The notes below the pieces were generated by a model. It did no database searches. It was not told the origin of the DNA and was given only the letters and a program-made list of their open reading frames with translations. A DNA stretch of 64,000 bases from positions 1 through 64,000 of the forward strand of contig JAEIOD010000007.1 of the NCBI GenBank assembly GCA_016342415.1, written 5' to 3'. Position numbers and translations under genes: made by a program. The first letter of the stretch is position 1, and each line of letters opens with the position of its first letter. Shown here one piece after another: positions 1-7,586 of this stretch. Source of the DNA: Clostridiales bacterium. GTDB lineage: Bacteria; Bacillota; Clostridia; Peptostreptococcales; Acidaminobacteraceae.

Positions 1-76
1 TCCAAGATAGCTCAGTTGGTAGAGCAATCGGCTGTTAACCGATAGGTCGTGGGTTCGAGTCCCACTCTTGGAGCCA
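1..76 (+). tRNA. tRNA-Asn (GTT)
   Basis: The cloverleaf is complete: acceptor TCCAAGA pairs with TCTTGGA, the anticodon loop CTGTTAA gives GTT, the T-arm contains GGTTCGAGTCC, and CCA is encoded at the 3' end. It starts at base 1, so the array may continue upstream of the window. Confidence 0.97.
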
Positions 77-82
77 ATATAA

Positions 83-158
83 CGCGGAGTGGAGCAGTTG
101 GCAGCTCGTCGGGCTCATAACCCGGAGGTCGTAGGTTCGAATCCTGCCTCCGCAACCA
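83..158 (+). tRNA. initiator tRNA-fMet (CAT)
   Basis: The anticodon is CAT. The acceptor CGCGGAG faces CTCCGCA, leaving the C1:A72 mismatch that marks bacterial initiator tRNAs, and the anticodon stem carries the initiator GGG:CCC pairs. CCA is encoded. This separates it from the elongator tRNA-Met that follows. Confidence 0.96.
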
Positions 159-165
159 AATATAT

Positions 166-242
166 GGCGGCGTAGCTTAGTTGGCTAGAGCGCTCGGTTC
201 ATACCCGGGAGGTCGGTGGTTCGAGTCCACTCGCCGCTACCA
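166..242 (+). tRNA. tRNA-Met (CAT), elongator
   Basis: The anticodon loop TTCATAC gives CAT. The acceptor GGCGGCG pairs with CGCCGCT and the body closely resembles Bacillus elongator tRNA-Met rather than tRNA-Ile2. CCA is encoded. The assignment as Met rather than lysidine-modified Ile2 rests on that resemblance. Confidence 0.9.
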
Positions 243-253
243 AATTAACTTTA

Positions 254-328
254 GGCCCCTTGGTCAAGCGGTTAAGACACCGCCCTTTCACGGCGGTAAC
301 AGGGGTTCGATTCCCCTAGGGGTCACCA
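254..328 (+). tRNA. tRNA-Glu (TTC)
   Basis: Acceptor GGCCCCT pairs with AGGGGTC (one G-U), anticodon loop CTTTCAC gives TTC, and the T-arm and encoded CCA are intact. Confidence 0.96.
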
Positions 329-332
329 TTAT

Positions 333-408
333 GGGAGTATAGCTCAGTTGGGAGAGCATCTGCCTTACAAGCAGAGGGTCACAGGTTCAAGTCCTGTTAC
401 TCCCACCA
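333..408 (+). tRNA. tRNA-Val (TAC)
   Basis: Acceptor GGGAGTA pairs perfectly with TACTCCC, anticodon loop CTTACAA gives TAC, and CCA is encoded. Confidence 0.97.
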
Positions 409-414
409 AAACGC

Positions 415-491
415 GGTCCAGTAGTTCAGCTGGTTAGAACGCCAGCCTGTCACGCTGGAGGTCGAGGGTTCGAATCCCTTCTGGATCGCCA
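415..491 (+). tRNA. tRNA-Asp (GTC)
   Basis: Acceptor GGTCCAG pairs with CTGGATC, anticodon loop CTGTCAC gives GTC, and the discriminator G with encoded CCA fits tRNA-Asp. Confidence 0.97.
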
Positions 492-509
492 TTTTTTTTT
501 ATTAATTAT

Positions 510-585
510 GCTAGTGTGGCTCAATTGGTAGAGCAGCTGACTTGTAATCAGCAGGTTGGGGGTTCAAGTCCCTTCACTAGCTCCA
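510..585 (+). tRNA. tRNA-Thr (TGT)
   Basis: Acceptor GCTAGTG pairs with CACTAGC, anticodon loop CTTGTAA gives TGT, discriminator T and CCA are encoded. Confidence 0.97.
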
Positions 586-590
586 TATTA

Positions 591-675
591 GGTGGGGTTC
601 CCGAGTGGCCAAAGGGGACGGACTGTAAATCCGTTGACTGCGTCTTCGAAGGTTCGAATCCTTCTCCCACCACCA
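591..675 (+). tRNA. tRNA-Tyr (GTA)
   Basis: This is a class II tRNA with a long variable arm (85 nt). Acceptor GGTGGGG pairs with TCCCACC, the anticodon loop CTGTAAA gives GTA, and CCA is encoded. Confidence 0.96.
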
Positions 676-680
676 TATTT

Positions 681-755
681 GCAGAAGTGGCTCAGTGGTA
701 GAGCATCGCCTTGCCAAGGCGAGGGTCGCGAGTTCAAATCTCGTCTTCTGCTCCA
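681..755 (+). tRNA. tRNA-Gly (GCC)
   Basis: Acceptor GCAGAAG pairs with CTTCTGC, anticodon loop TTGCCAA gives GCC, discriminator T and CCA are encoded. Confidence 0.97.
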
Positions 756-761
756 AATTTT

Positions 762-835
762 GCGGGTGTAGCTCAGTGGTAGAGCCCTGCCCTTCCAAGG
801 CAGTTGCGAGGGTTCGACTCCCTTCACCCGCTCCA
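762..835 (+). tRNA. tRNA-Gly (TCC)
   Basis: Acceptor GCGGGTG pairs with CACCCGC, anticodon loop CTTCCAA gives TCC, and CCA is encoded. Together with the preceding GCC isoacceptor it covers all glycine codons by wobble. Confidence 0.97.
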
Positions 836-851
836 TATTTATTTTAAACTT

Positions 852-927
852 GGTCCATTAGCTCAGTCGGTAGAGCATCTGACTTTTAATCAGGGTGTCC
901 CGCGTTCGAGTCGCGGATGGATCACCA
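852..927 (+). tRNA. tRNA-Lys (TTT)
   Basis: Acceptor GGTCCAT pairs with ATGGATC, anticodon loop CTTTTAA gives TTT, and CCA is encoded. Confidence 0.97.
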
Positions 928-937
928 ATTTTTTTTT

Positions 938-1011
<74 letters not shown>

Positions 1012-1016
1012 ATTTT

Positions 1017-1093
1017 GCGCTCTTAGCTCAGCTGGATAGAGTGTCTGGCTACGAACCAGAAGGTCAGGGGTTCGAATCCCTTAGGGCGCGCCA
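1017..1093 (+). tRNA. tRNA-Arg (ACG)
   Basis: Acceptor GCGCTCT pairs with AGGGCGC, anticodon loop CTACGAA gives ACG (read as inosine after deamination), and CCA is encoded. It is the last tRNA of the array and is followed 10 nt later by a terminator hairpin. Confidence 0.97.
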
Positions 1094-1103
1094 ATTTGAA
1101 AAC

Positions 1104-1131
1104 TACCTAATTTCATAGTTGGGTATTTTTT
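1104..1131 (+). terminator. Terminator of the tRNA array
   Basis: A 7-bp stem, TACCTAA with TTGGGTA (one G-U), encloses an 8-nt loop and runs into a T-rich tract ending near 1131. Confidence 0.75.
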
Positions 1132-1149
1132 ATGAACTAAATACAGCAT

Positions 1150-1238
1150 TTCTTAGGAACAAGAACCCTGTTATATACAGGTTCACAAGCCTAAAGAACA
1201 TATATTAGTCAAGGATTCAGGCCCTTGACTTTTTTTTA
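1150..1238 (+). ncRNA. Candidate small structured RNA after the tRNA array
   Basis: An outer helix pairs TTCTTAGG (1150-1157) with CCTAAAGAA (1190-1198, one bulged A). It encloses an inner hairpin of GAACCCTG (1163-1170) with CAGGTTC (1178-1184, one bulged C). A classic terminator follows at 1208-1238. The nested stems with small bulges suggest a folded RNA rather than chance, but no RNA family is recognised and no clear promoter is seen. It could be a read-through product of the tRNA array. Confidence 0.4.
1208..1238 (+). terminator. Rho-independent terminator
   Basis: GTCAAGG (1208-1214) pairs with CCTTGAC (1223-1229) and is followed by a run of eight or nine Ts. It would end the candidate RNA just upstream or read-through from the tRNA array. 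Confidence 0.8.
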
Positions 1239-1282
1239 TTTTTTGATAAATTCTAATCTGAATAATGAGATATAAAGCATAG

Positions 1283-1316
1283 AAAAGGGACATTGTTGAT
1301 AAACAATATCCCTTTT
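1283..1316 (-). terminator. Terminator of the debranching-enzyme gene
   Basis: A long hairpin pairs AAAAGGGA plus CATTGTT with AACAATA plus TCCCTTTT around a short GATA loop. It lies 13 nt beyond the stop of the minus-strand gene. Because both ends carry A/T tracts it can act in either direction. Confidence 0.75.
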
Positions 1317-1328
1317 ATTCTATAGTTA

Positions 1329-3221
1329 TTATTCTTTAACCATTTTATAAACTCTTAGAGTTTCTGAAACAGACCATGCTTGTCCAAAACATCCACGAGC
1401 ATGATGTGGTGAATCACCAGAAAAGACTTCTGAAATAGTCCCTATACCGGTATCATCTAAATGTTTAAACATACCTTCCAAATGTTTTAAAACATACGCT
1501 TTGTCTTGATAAACATTAAAATGCGCTTCAAGATATGGACCGATTAACCAACCCCAGACAGTACCTTGATGATAGGCATAATCTCTTTTGTAAACGTCCC
1601 CATTATAAACCGCTTCATAATCTTCGTGGTCCTGAGAAAGTGATCGTAATCCGACAGGTGTTAACAGCTTATCCTCAACAGTTTTGATGACCATTTTTTC
1701 TTTTTCAAGTGATAACATCTTATGAGGTAAGCTGACAACGAATATTTGATTAGGTCTAATACGATCAACAGGTTTGTTGTCCTGTATTAGATCAAATAAG
1801 TATTTGCCATCTTCATTCCAAAATCTCTCATTAAAACTATTGAGACATCTTTTCGCATACTCATTGTAATCTATTGATGATTCTAAACTATTATCACATG
1901 TTAGTTGGTTCATAATTTTTAAGGCATTATACCATAAAGCATTGATTTCAACAGCTTTACCATGTCTTGGCGTTACGACATGACCATCAATCTTTACATC
2001 CATCCATGTGAGTTGTGTTGTGGGATCGCCACCTGATAATAAGCCGTCCGAATCCACATGAATGTCATAAATTGTACCTGAAATATGTTTTTCAACAATC
2101 CTATTCAGAGTTGGATGAATCTCCTTTAAGAATAACGTATCATTTGTTGCTTTCATATAATGATGTATGGCTATGAATAGCCAAAGTGTTCCATCGATAG
2201 TATTGTACATAGGTTCTACATTATCATCTGGGAACATATTTGGAATTAAACCATCTTTTTCATATTTTATAAATGTACGAATGATATCTTTTGCATCGTC
2301 ATATCTCTTAGTTGTTAATGTGAGTCCAGGTAGAGCGATCATAGTATCTCTACCCCAATCTGTAAACCAAGGATAACCCGCGATAACAGTTTTTGAATGT
2401 GTAGATTTTCTATCTACTATAAAGTGATCACATGCTATATGAAGTCTTTTTGATATTAAATCATCATCTTGAAATAAGCTTTGACGTCGTTTTTTTTCAT
2501 TATCAACGATTGACTCAGAATTCACATTAATCTCTTCTGTAGAAGCAATAACTCCATAAGAAACAGATGTATGAGCAGGAATTGCAATCTCATAATATCC
2601 TGGTATGAAGTTGGTATCTACATCATCCTGTCCACGGCGTTTTTCAATACTAAAAAACTCATCTTCAGCCCATTCATTAACTTGAGTGTATTTTCCAAAT
2701 CCTTTTATATTAAAAGGTGTTAACTCATTCTTGAGTATTAATGATGTATCATGAACTGTTATATCATACTTAAATCCATTTTTAACCGATAAATCATGGT
2801 GATCCCTAGAATTAACATGTAAATAAGCTTTTAAAGTAATGGGGTTGTCATTTGTTTTTACCGTATATAAAACTGTAGATGTATTATGACCATTCATCAT
2901 TGCAATTTCTTTTGTTACGGTGATATCTTCAACAGAATATTCAAATGTTGGAATAGGCATATCAGAAAAGTTTCGAGTATACTCAGTATTGTCTATTTGC
3001 CTATCGGTGTTAACAGTACTTTCAAGTGTATAAGCTTTGTTGTTTATCTCTACAGTAGTAATCACTCTAGACAATAAGACGTGACGATTCACTGGTGGAT
3101 TAAAAGATGCATTTAAAATGCTGTGATATTTTCTTGTGTTAGCACCTGTCAGGCTAGATGAACTAAAACCACCGATGCCATTTGTAATTAAGTATTCATT
3201 TTCAATTAATTGTGTAAACAT
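1329..3221 (-). CDS. Glycogen debranching enzyme (amylo-alpha-1,6-glucosidase)
   Basis: This 630-residue cytoplasmic protein would hydrolyse alpha-1,6 branch points of glycogen-type glucans. The N-terminal third (ITNGIGGFSSSSLTGANTRKYH) has the beta-rich domain seen in bacterial debranching enzymes of this group. The C-terminal (alpha/alpha)6 domain carries the signature GYPWFTDWGRDTMIALPG near residue 285 and a late SEVFSGD-x-PHHARGCFGQAWS segment. The start has an AGGAGGT site 4 nt upstream. No other glycogen gene is adjacent, so it sits alone, read against the tRNA array. Transcription probably depends on the promoter and palindrome at 3240-3278. Length and motifs agree with the family. 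Confidence 0.92.
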   Translation of the reverse strand: MFTQLIENEYLITNGIGGFSSSSLTGANTRKYHSILNASFNPPVNRHVLLSRVITTVEINNKAYTLESTVNTDRQIDNTEYTRNFSDMPIPTFEYSVEDITVTKEIAMMNGHNTSTVLYTVKTNDNPITLKAYLHVNSRDHHDLSVKNGFKYDITVHDTSLILKNELTPFNIKGFGKYTQVNEWAEDEFFSIEKRRGQDDVDTNFIPGYYEIAIPAHTSVSYGVIASTEEINVNSESIVDNEKKRRQSLFQDDDLISKRLHIACDHFIVDRKSTHSKTVIAGYPWFTDWGRDTMIALPGLTLTTKRYDDAKDIIRTFIKYEKDGLIPNMFPDDNVEPMYNTIDGTLWLFIAIHHYMKATNDTLFLKEIHPTLNRIVEKHISGTIYDIHVDSDGLLSGGDPTTQLTWMDVKIDGHVVTPRHGKAVEINALWYNALKIMNQLTCDNSLESSIDYNEYAKRCLNSFNERFWNEDGKYLFDLIQDNKPVDRIRPNQIFVVSLPHKMLSLEKEKMVIKTVEDKLLTPVGLRSLSQDHEDYEAVYNGDVYKRDYAYHQGTVWGWLIGPYLEAHFNVYQDKAYVLKHLEGMFKHLDDTGIGTISEVFSGDSPHHARGCFGQAWSVSETLRVYKMVKE

Positions 3222-3239
3222 AGTGACCTCCTAAATCAT

Positions 3240-3268
3240 ATTATAATATTTTTGGTCACACAATGCAA
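3240..3268 (-). promoter_or_regulatory. Promoter of the debranching-enzyme gene
   Basis: On the minus strand a TTGCAT -35 (3268-3263) is separated by exactly 17 nt from a perfect TATAAT -10 (3245-3240). The predicted transcript start falls about 12 nt before the ATG, leaving little more than the ribosome binding site as leader. Confidence 0.6.
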
Positions 3269-3278
3269 TCGCTTGCAT
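3263..3278. promoter_or_regulatory. Palindromic operator (cre/LacI-like)
   Basis: ATGCAA (3263-3268) and TTGCAT (3273-3278) form a perfect inverted repeat around TCGC. The 14-nt core fits the loose catabolite-responsive pattern TGNAANCGNTNNCA and resembles LacI-family operators such as MalR sites. It covers the -35 of the debranching-enzyme promoter, so a bound protein would block transcription. A LacI-type regulator is encoded at 43804-44811, but a link to it is only a guess. Confidence 0.55.
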
Positions 3279-3340
3279 GCTGAGGCGGGATAGAATTTAT
3301 GATATCTACATGTTATGATATGAGTAAGGGGGAATATCAT

Positions 3341-3646
3341 TTGAAAAAATTATTGATGATTGATTTGATTGTGTTAATTGGTGTTTTAGGTTTGTCATAT
3401 TTACTATCATTGTTGACTGAAATAACAATGACAGATCTTGTTTTTATAGGGGCAATGCTTGCTTTAGCTGTAGCAGCAATATTACTTGTATCAGCAAGAA
3501 AAGATATGAAACAAGCAGTTAAACAAAAAAGCACATTAGAAAAGAAGCAATATGTGAAAGAATTTAGGTGGGCAGAAAAGTATGCACTCAGTTTGTTTGG
3601 TGTTACTGTGATACTCTGTATTATATCTTTTTACTTAGCAAAATAA
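3341..3646 (+). CDS. Small three-helix membrane protein, unknown function
   Basis: The protein is about 101 residues with three hydrophobic segments: one at the N-terminus (after MKKLLM), one around residues 30-47 (TDLVFIGAMLALAVAAILLV) and one at the C-terminus. A charged stretch rich in Lys and Gln lies between the second and third. I chose the TTG at 3341 because GGGGGA lies 6-8 nt before it; the upstream ATGs at 3299 and 3320 lack a ribosome binding site. I recognise no family. It is not in an obvious operon, as the next gene has its own promoter-like region. Confidence 0.6.
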   Translation: MKKLLMIDLIVLIGVLGLSYLLSLLTEITMTDLVFIGAMLALAVAAILLVSARKDMKQAVKQKSTLEKKQYVKEFRWAEKYALSLFGVTVILCIISFYLAK

Positions 3647-3746
3647 GCTTTCTATGCTTATTTTTTTCTTTATAAAGATTATTATTGTATAATATCGGTT
3701 ATATATGTAATTATAACTGTGTATAATAAAGTTAAGAGGTGAGCTG

Positions 3747-4643
3747 ATGAAAAAGCTAAAAATAATACAAAATCCATCATCTGGTCGTGTTGGATTTGAA
3801 GATGAATTTAATGAACTTTGTCGAATACTACTCAATAAATCATATCTTATGCATTTGTTTAAAACACAGAAAAAGGATGATGCTTATTATGAAGCTAAAT
3901 TGGCTGTGAACGAAGGGTACGACATGATTATTGTATCAGGTGGTGATGGGACTGTTAATGAAGTTGCTAAAGCACTTTATGAAACCAGAACCGATATTCC
4001 AATGGCTATATTCAGAACAGGAACAGTAAATGATTTTGCAACGCATTTAAAACTACCTAATACTGCTGAAGCCTTTGTGAGATTAGTCGAAGCACATCAT
4101 AAAATACCAGTTGATATCGGTGTTATTAATGGTGATGTATTTATTAATATTGCTGCGGCGGGTATTTTTACATCTATTGCCCATGAAACCAAGAAAGAAG
4201 TCAAGAAATACTTAGGCAGAAGTGCTTATTACTTAGAAGCTATGATGAATCTTCCTAAGAGTTTAACTCAGTCTTATCGACTTAAAGTGACATCTGAAGA
4301 ATTTAATCATGAAGATGATTATCACTTATTTTTAATCACTAACTCATCTTCTGTTGGTGGATTTGATAAAATGTCACCCATAGCAGAAATTCAGGATGGT
4401 TATTTTGACTGTATATTCTTGAAAAAAGCTCCGATTATGATGCAAGCAGATTTATTTATGAAAATTTTAATGGGTAAACATCTTGAGAGCAAGTACGTGG
4501 ATTTCTTTAGAAGTAAACATCTAAAGATTGAGCTTATGGATAATCAAAAGTTAGATTTAGACATTGATGGAGAAATAGGAGGAGATTTTCCAATTGATAT
4601 AGAAGTTGTTCCAGCTGCAATATATGTGATAGCAGAAGAATAA
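3747..4643 (+). CDS. Diacylglycerol kinase-type lipid kinase (YegS/BmrU family)
   Basis: The 298-residue protein belongs to the diacylglycerol/sphingosine kinase fold that phosphorylates membrane lipid alcohols with ATP. It opens with KIIQNPSSGRVG, has the nucleotide-binding signature VSGGDGTVNEVAKAL near residues 63-77 and the conserved GTVNDFATHL at about residues 91-100. The C-terminal half contains the typical IDGEIGGDFPIDIEVVP segment. In Gram-positives such enzymes recycle diacylglycerol from lipoteichoic-acid synthesis, or act on undecaprenol-like lipids; the sequence alone does not decide the substrate. AGAGGTG precedes the ATG, and a TATAAT about 60 nt upstream could be its -10. Confidence 0.88.
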   Translation: MKKLKIIQNPSSGRVGFEDEFNELCRILLNKSYLMHLFKTQKKDDAYYEAKLAVNEGYDMIIVSGGDGTVNEVAKALYETRTDIPMAIFRTGTVNDFATHLKLPNTAEAFVRLVEAHHKIPVDIGVINGDVFINIAAAGIFTSIAHETKKEVKKYLGRSAYYLEAMMNLPKSLTQSYRLKVTSEEFNHEDDYHLFLITNSSSVGGFDKMSPIAEIQDGYFDCIFLKKAPIMMQADLFMKILMGKHLESKYVDFFRSKHLKIELMDNQKLDLDIDGEIGGDFPIDIEVVPAAIYVIAEE

Positions 4644-4710
4644 AATAGACAATCATAGGAAATTCATTTAAAATAATGAAAGACATAGAAAAAGATTAAT
4701 GGAGGCTATC

Positions 4711-6051
4711 ATGAAACGAATTTTATTACTGGTGCTAGTAATGATACTAGCACTTGTTGGCTGTACAAAAGAAGTTGAAACAACAGAACAAGTAACTCAT
4801 TCACCTGAAGTATTGAAAGCAATTAGCGACTTAGATGTGTTGATTGAATCAGCAGAAAAAGTACACCCAGATTTATATAAGTATACAGACAAAGATACTT
4901 TTAACCAATCAGTAGAGACAATTAAAGAATCGTTTGAAACTGGTGACCAAGTAGAATTTTATCAATTGGTTGCACCCTTATTTGCTTCTTTAAAAGATGG
5001 CAAAACAATTTTGGAACCTTTAGCAGACTATTTTAAATATCAAATAGAAAATGGTGATCACTTCTTCCCTTATCAAGTTTCGATAAAAGACAATAGGATA
5101 TTTTTAGAATCTAGTTATACTGGTTCTGAAGAAATTTCTCTTCATTCTGAAGTGACTGCGATTAATGGCAAAGTGGCAGAGGATGTACTAAAGGAATTGG
5201 AATCTTATATTTCAGGAACTACACAAGCTGAAATTGAATATGGATTGATTAAAGAGTTCCATAGATTGTATTATGTAGTTTATGGCGAATCAGAAAAATT
5301 TGAAGTATCATATGTAGAAGATGGTATTGCTAAAGAAATGACTTTAACTGGTGCATCAATCGACAATATTGTTTTGCAGCCATTACCAGAAGTAAAAACT
5401 CATACTTATGAAGTTATTGAAGAGGGTGTTGGATTAATCTCAATATACAAGTTCGATGGTTTCTCATCATTTAAAAGATTTATGGAAGCAACATTTATTA
5501 AAATTGAAGAGAATCCAATAGATACATTAATTATTGATATTAGAGACAATATTGGTGGTAATACTGAGTATTCAAAGTATTTGATGTCTTATTTGACCGA
5601 TATGCCTTTTAAATTATATGGAACCATAGAAGCCAAAATCAGTGAAGCAGCTCTTCTAGAAGATAGCTATATGAAAGAGAATTTCTCAAATCAAATAGGC
5701 GAAACTGTTGCTGCTGAATTCAATGAGGAAACTAGACCATATGAGGAAGTTATACCTTTTGAAGGTAAAGTATATGTTGCGATTGCAAATGATACATTTG
5801 CCGCTGCTTCAGAATTTGCTGCATTAGTTAAAGATTATGAAGTAGCAACATTGATTGGGGAAGCAACGGGAACAAATCCGAGTAGTTTTAAATCGATTCA
5901 CTTAGTAACAGCACCAAATTTGAACACAAGACTTGCAGTACCATATCAATACTTTGCAAGACCAAGTGGTGGAGATACTGAAATGGGTGTTACTCCAGAT
6001 ATTGAAGTCGATGGTGATGTGATTCAATATATTTTAGAAAATCAAAATTAA
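4711..6051 (+). CDS. S41-like lipoprotein, probably catalytically inactive
   Basis: The protein (446 residues) starts at 4711 with GGAGG 5 nt upstream. It has a lipoprotein signal with lipobox LALVGC, so it should be anchored outside the membrane. The C-terminal half resembles peptidase S41 (tail-specific protease fold): LIIDIRDNIGGNT, VAIANDTFAAASEFAALVKDYE and LIGEATGTNPSSF match the family's strand-helix signatures. In active relatives the second of these carries the nucleophilic serine (TFSSA or SASASE). Here the matching stretch reads TFAAASE, so serine appears replaced by alanine, and there is no lysine in the later GEATGTNP segment. A binding or scaffold role is more likely than proteolysis. 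Compare the intact S41 protease at 27071-28426. Confidence 0.75.
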   Translation: MKRILLLVLVMILALVGCTKEVETTEQVTHSPEVLKAISDLDVLIESAEKVHPDLYKYTDKDTFNQSVETIKESFETGDQVEFYQLVAPLFASLKDGKTILEPLADYFKYQIENGDHFFPYQVSIKDNRIFLESSYTGSEEISLHSEVTAINGKVAEDVLKELESYISGTTQAEIEYGLIKEFHRLYYVVYGESEKFEVSYVEDGIAKEMTLTGASIDNIVLQPLPEVKTHTYEVIEEGVGLISIYKFDGFSSFKRFMEATFIKIEENPIDTLIIDIRDNIGGNTEYSKYLMSYLTDMPFKLYGTIEAKISEAALLEDSYMKENFSNQIGETVAAEFNEETRPYEEVIPFEGKVYVAIANDTFAAASEFAALVKDYEVATLIGEATGTNPSSFKSIHLVTAPNLNTRLAVPYQYFARPSGGDTEMGVTPDIEVDGDVIQYILENQN

Positions 6052-6055
6052 TCAT

Positions 6056-6105
6056 AACGTGTTGATGCTCCTTGATGTTATAATGAAGAGTACCAACACG
6101 TTATT
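6056..6105 (+). repeat. Long-loop inverted repeat between two lipoprotein genes
   Basis: AACGTGTTG (6056-6064) and CAACACGTT (6094-6102) are perfect 9-nt inverted copies separated by 29 nt, followed by ATTTTT. It could be a weak terminator for the upstream gene or an operator pair, because a TATAAT (6079-6084) sits in the loop. Confidence 0.5.
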
Positions 6106-6117
6106 TTTGAGGTGACT

Positions 6118-7500
6118 ATGAAGAAATTTATTATATTTATATTATGTGTATTATTGATGGGATGTCAACAAACCATCAAGATTAAAGACAATACATTGAG
6201 ACGAGAAGTTGACCGCGTTATGAAAATAGAAAGTAAAACGTTAAAAGAAATTACACATCTTGATTTATCTTTTTTAGGAATAGAATCTTTAGAAGGCATT
6301 GAAGTCGTAGAAAACTTGAACTCGTTGACATTGTCCAATAATTTATTAACGGATATATCTCCAATTGCAGCACTAGATCAATTAACATTATTAGATATAC
6401 AAAATAATAGAGTGAGTGACTTATCGCCATTAAGTCAATTGACAGAACTAGAAGTGTTGTTGATTAGAAATAATCCGATTGAATCAATTGAAGTGATAGA
6501 AAATTTATTTGGCGGTCTCAGGACCACGGATTTTTTAGTAGATGTCACATTTGAGGATTCTGAATTTGAAAGAGTGATAAGAGAGACCTTGGGGATTGAA
6601 AAGGACTTATTGAGTTATTATGATTTACAGAAGTTGAGAATATTGGATTTATCTGAAGTGGATGTCAATAACATCAGTGGCATTGAACATGCTTTGAATT
6701 TAGAACAATTGATCATTAATAAACCAGTGGAAAATTATGAACTGATAGCAGAATTAAAGAATCTCAAACATCTTGAAATGAGTCATTCCAACTTAGACTC
6801 CATTAAGTTTTTAGAACAATTAACATTATTGGAATCTCTAAATTTAAGCTACAATAGTATCACAGATATATCTGTGATTAAACCTATGAAAAAGCTAAGT
6901 GTATTAAATGTTAGCAGAAATAAAATATCAGATGTCTCAGCTTTAATGGATTTGACCCAATTAACATCACTCTATATTGAAAGTAATTATATAGCTGATT
7001 ACAATGTATTGGGGACAATTTTGGATCAAATCACGGAAACAGACATCTTTATTGTTTATTTTAATGATCCAAGTTTAAACCAAGCAGTAAGAGATCAACT
7101 GAACAAGCAGACTGGTGTCATAACCGGTAGAGATCTTAAAAGTCTCAAACGTCTGAATGCTTCTGGTTATGATATTTATGATCTAGGGGGTATAGAATTA
7201 TTAGAAAATCTCATTGAATTAGAACTCAATGACAATCGATTAAGTGAGTTAAAGCCACTTGAAAAACTTTCAGCATTACAAATCTTAAAACTCAAAAATA
7301 ATCAAATTGATGATATAACATCTCTTGTCTATTTATCGGAACTGTATATTGTTGATTTGAGTTTCAATCAAATAACTTCAATTGAAGCATTAACGTATCT
7401 ATCCAAGTTGGACTACTTGTATTTAGAAGGCAACACGATTGAAGAAAATGCCATTAAAGATACTTTGTTGCAGCAATTGAAAGGTACTGATGAGTGGTAA
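6118..7500 (+). CDS. Leucine-rich-repeat lipoprotein
   Basis: This 460-residue protein begins at the ATG at 6118; the preceding GAGGTG is its ribosome binding site. The signal peptide ends in the lipobox LLMGC. The rest is built of 22-residue leucine-rich repeats of the bacterial internalin-like type (for example LNSLTLSNNLLTDISPIAAL, LESLNLSYNSITDISVIKPM and LQILKLKNNQIDDITSLVYL). The repeats come in three blocks, each introduced by a short non-repeat segment of the form FEDSEFERVIRETLG or FNDPSLNQAVRDQL, typical of LRR surface proteins. It probably mediates protein contacts at the cell surface. The partner is unknown; it follows another lipoprotein in the same direction. Confidence 0.88.
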   Translation: MKKFIIFILCVLLMGCQQTIKIKDNTLRREVDRVMKIESKTLKEITHLDLSFLGIESLEGIEVVENLNSLTLSNNLLTDISPIAALDQLTLLDIQNNRVSDLSPLSQLTELEVLLIRNNPIESIEVIENLFGGLRTTDFLVDVTFEDSEFERVIRETLGIEKDLLSYYDLQKLRILDLSEVDVNNISGIEHALNLEQLIINKPVENYELIAELKNLKHLEMSHSNLDSIKFLEQLTLLESLNLSYNSITDISVIKPMKKLSVLNVSRNKISDVSALMDLTQLTSLYIESNYIADYNVLGTILDQITETDIFIVYFNDPSLNQAVRDQLNKQTGVITGRDLKSLKRLNASGYDIYDLGGIELLENLIELELNDNRLSELKPLEKLSALQILKLKNNQIDDITSLVYLSELYIVDLSFNQITSIEALTYLSKLDYLYLEGNTIEENAIKDTLLQQLKGTDEW

Positions 7501-7586
7501 GAAATACAAAATACGAGTAGTGAAATATATTTGTAAAGAATCTTTCTATGATTTTAGGTTATACTAAAATTAAAGGGGGATTTTTT

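Noticed and set aside
516..836. Open reading frames across the tRNA array on both strands
   Set aside because: They are formed by tRNA sequences (T-arm and anticodon repeats) and have no ribosome binding site; the tRNA cloverleafs explain the region.
4711..6051. Calling this gene an active C-terminal processing protease
   Set aside because: It has no PDZ-like motif and the serine/lysine pair is missing, so only the fold is assigned.
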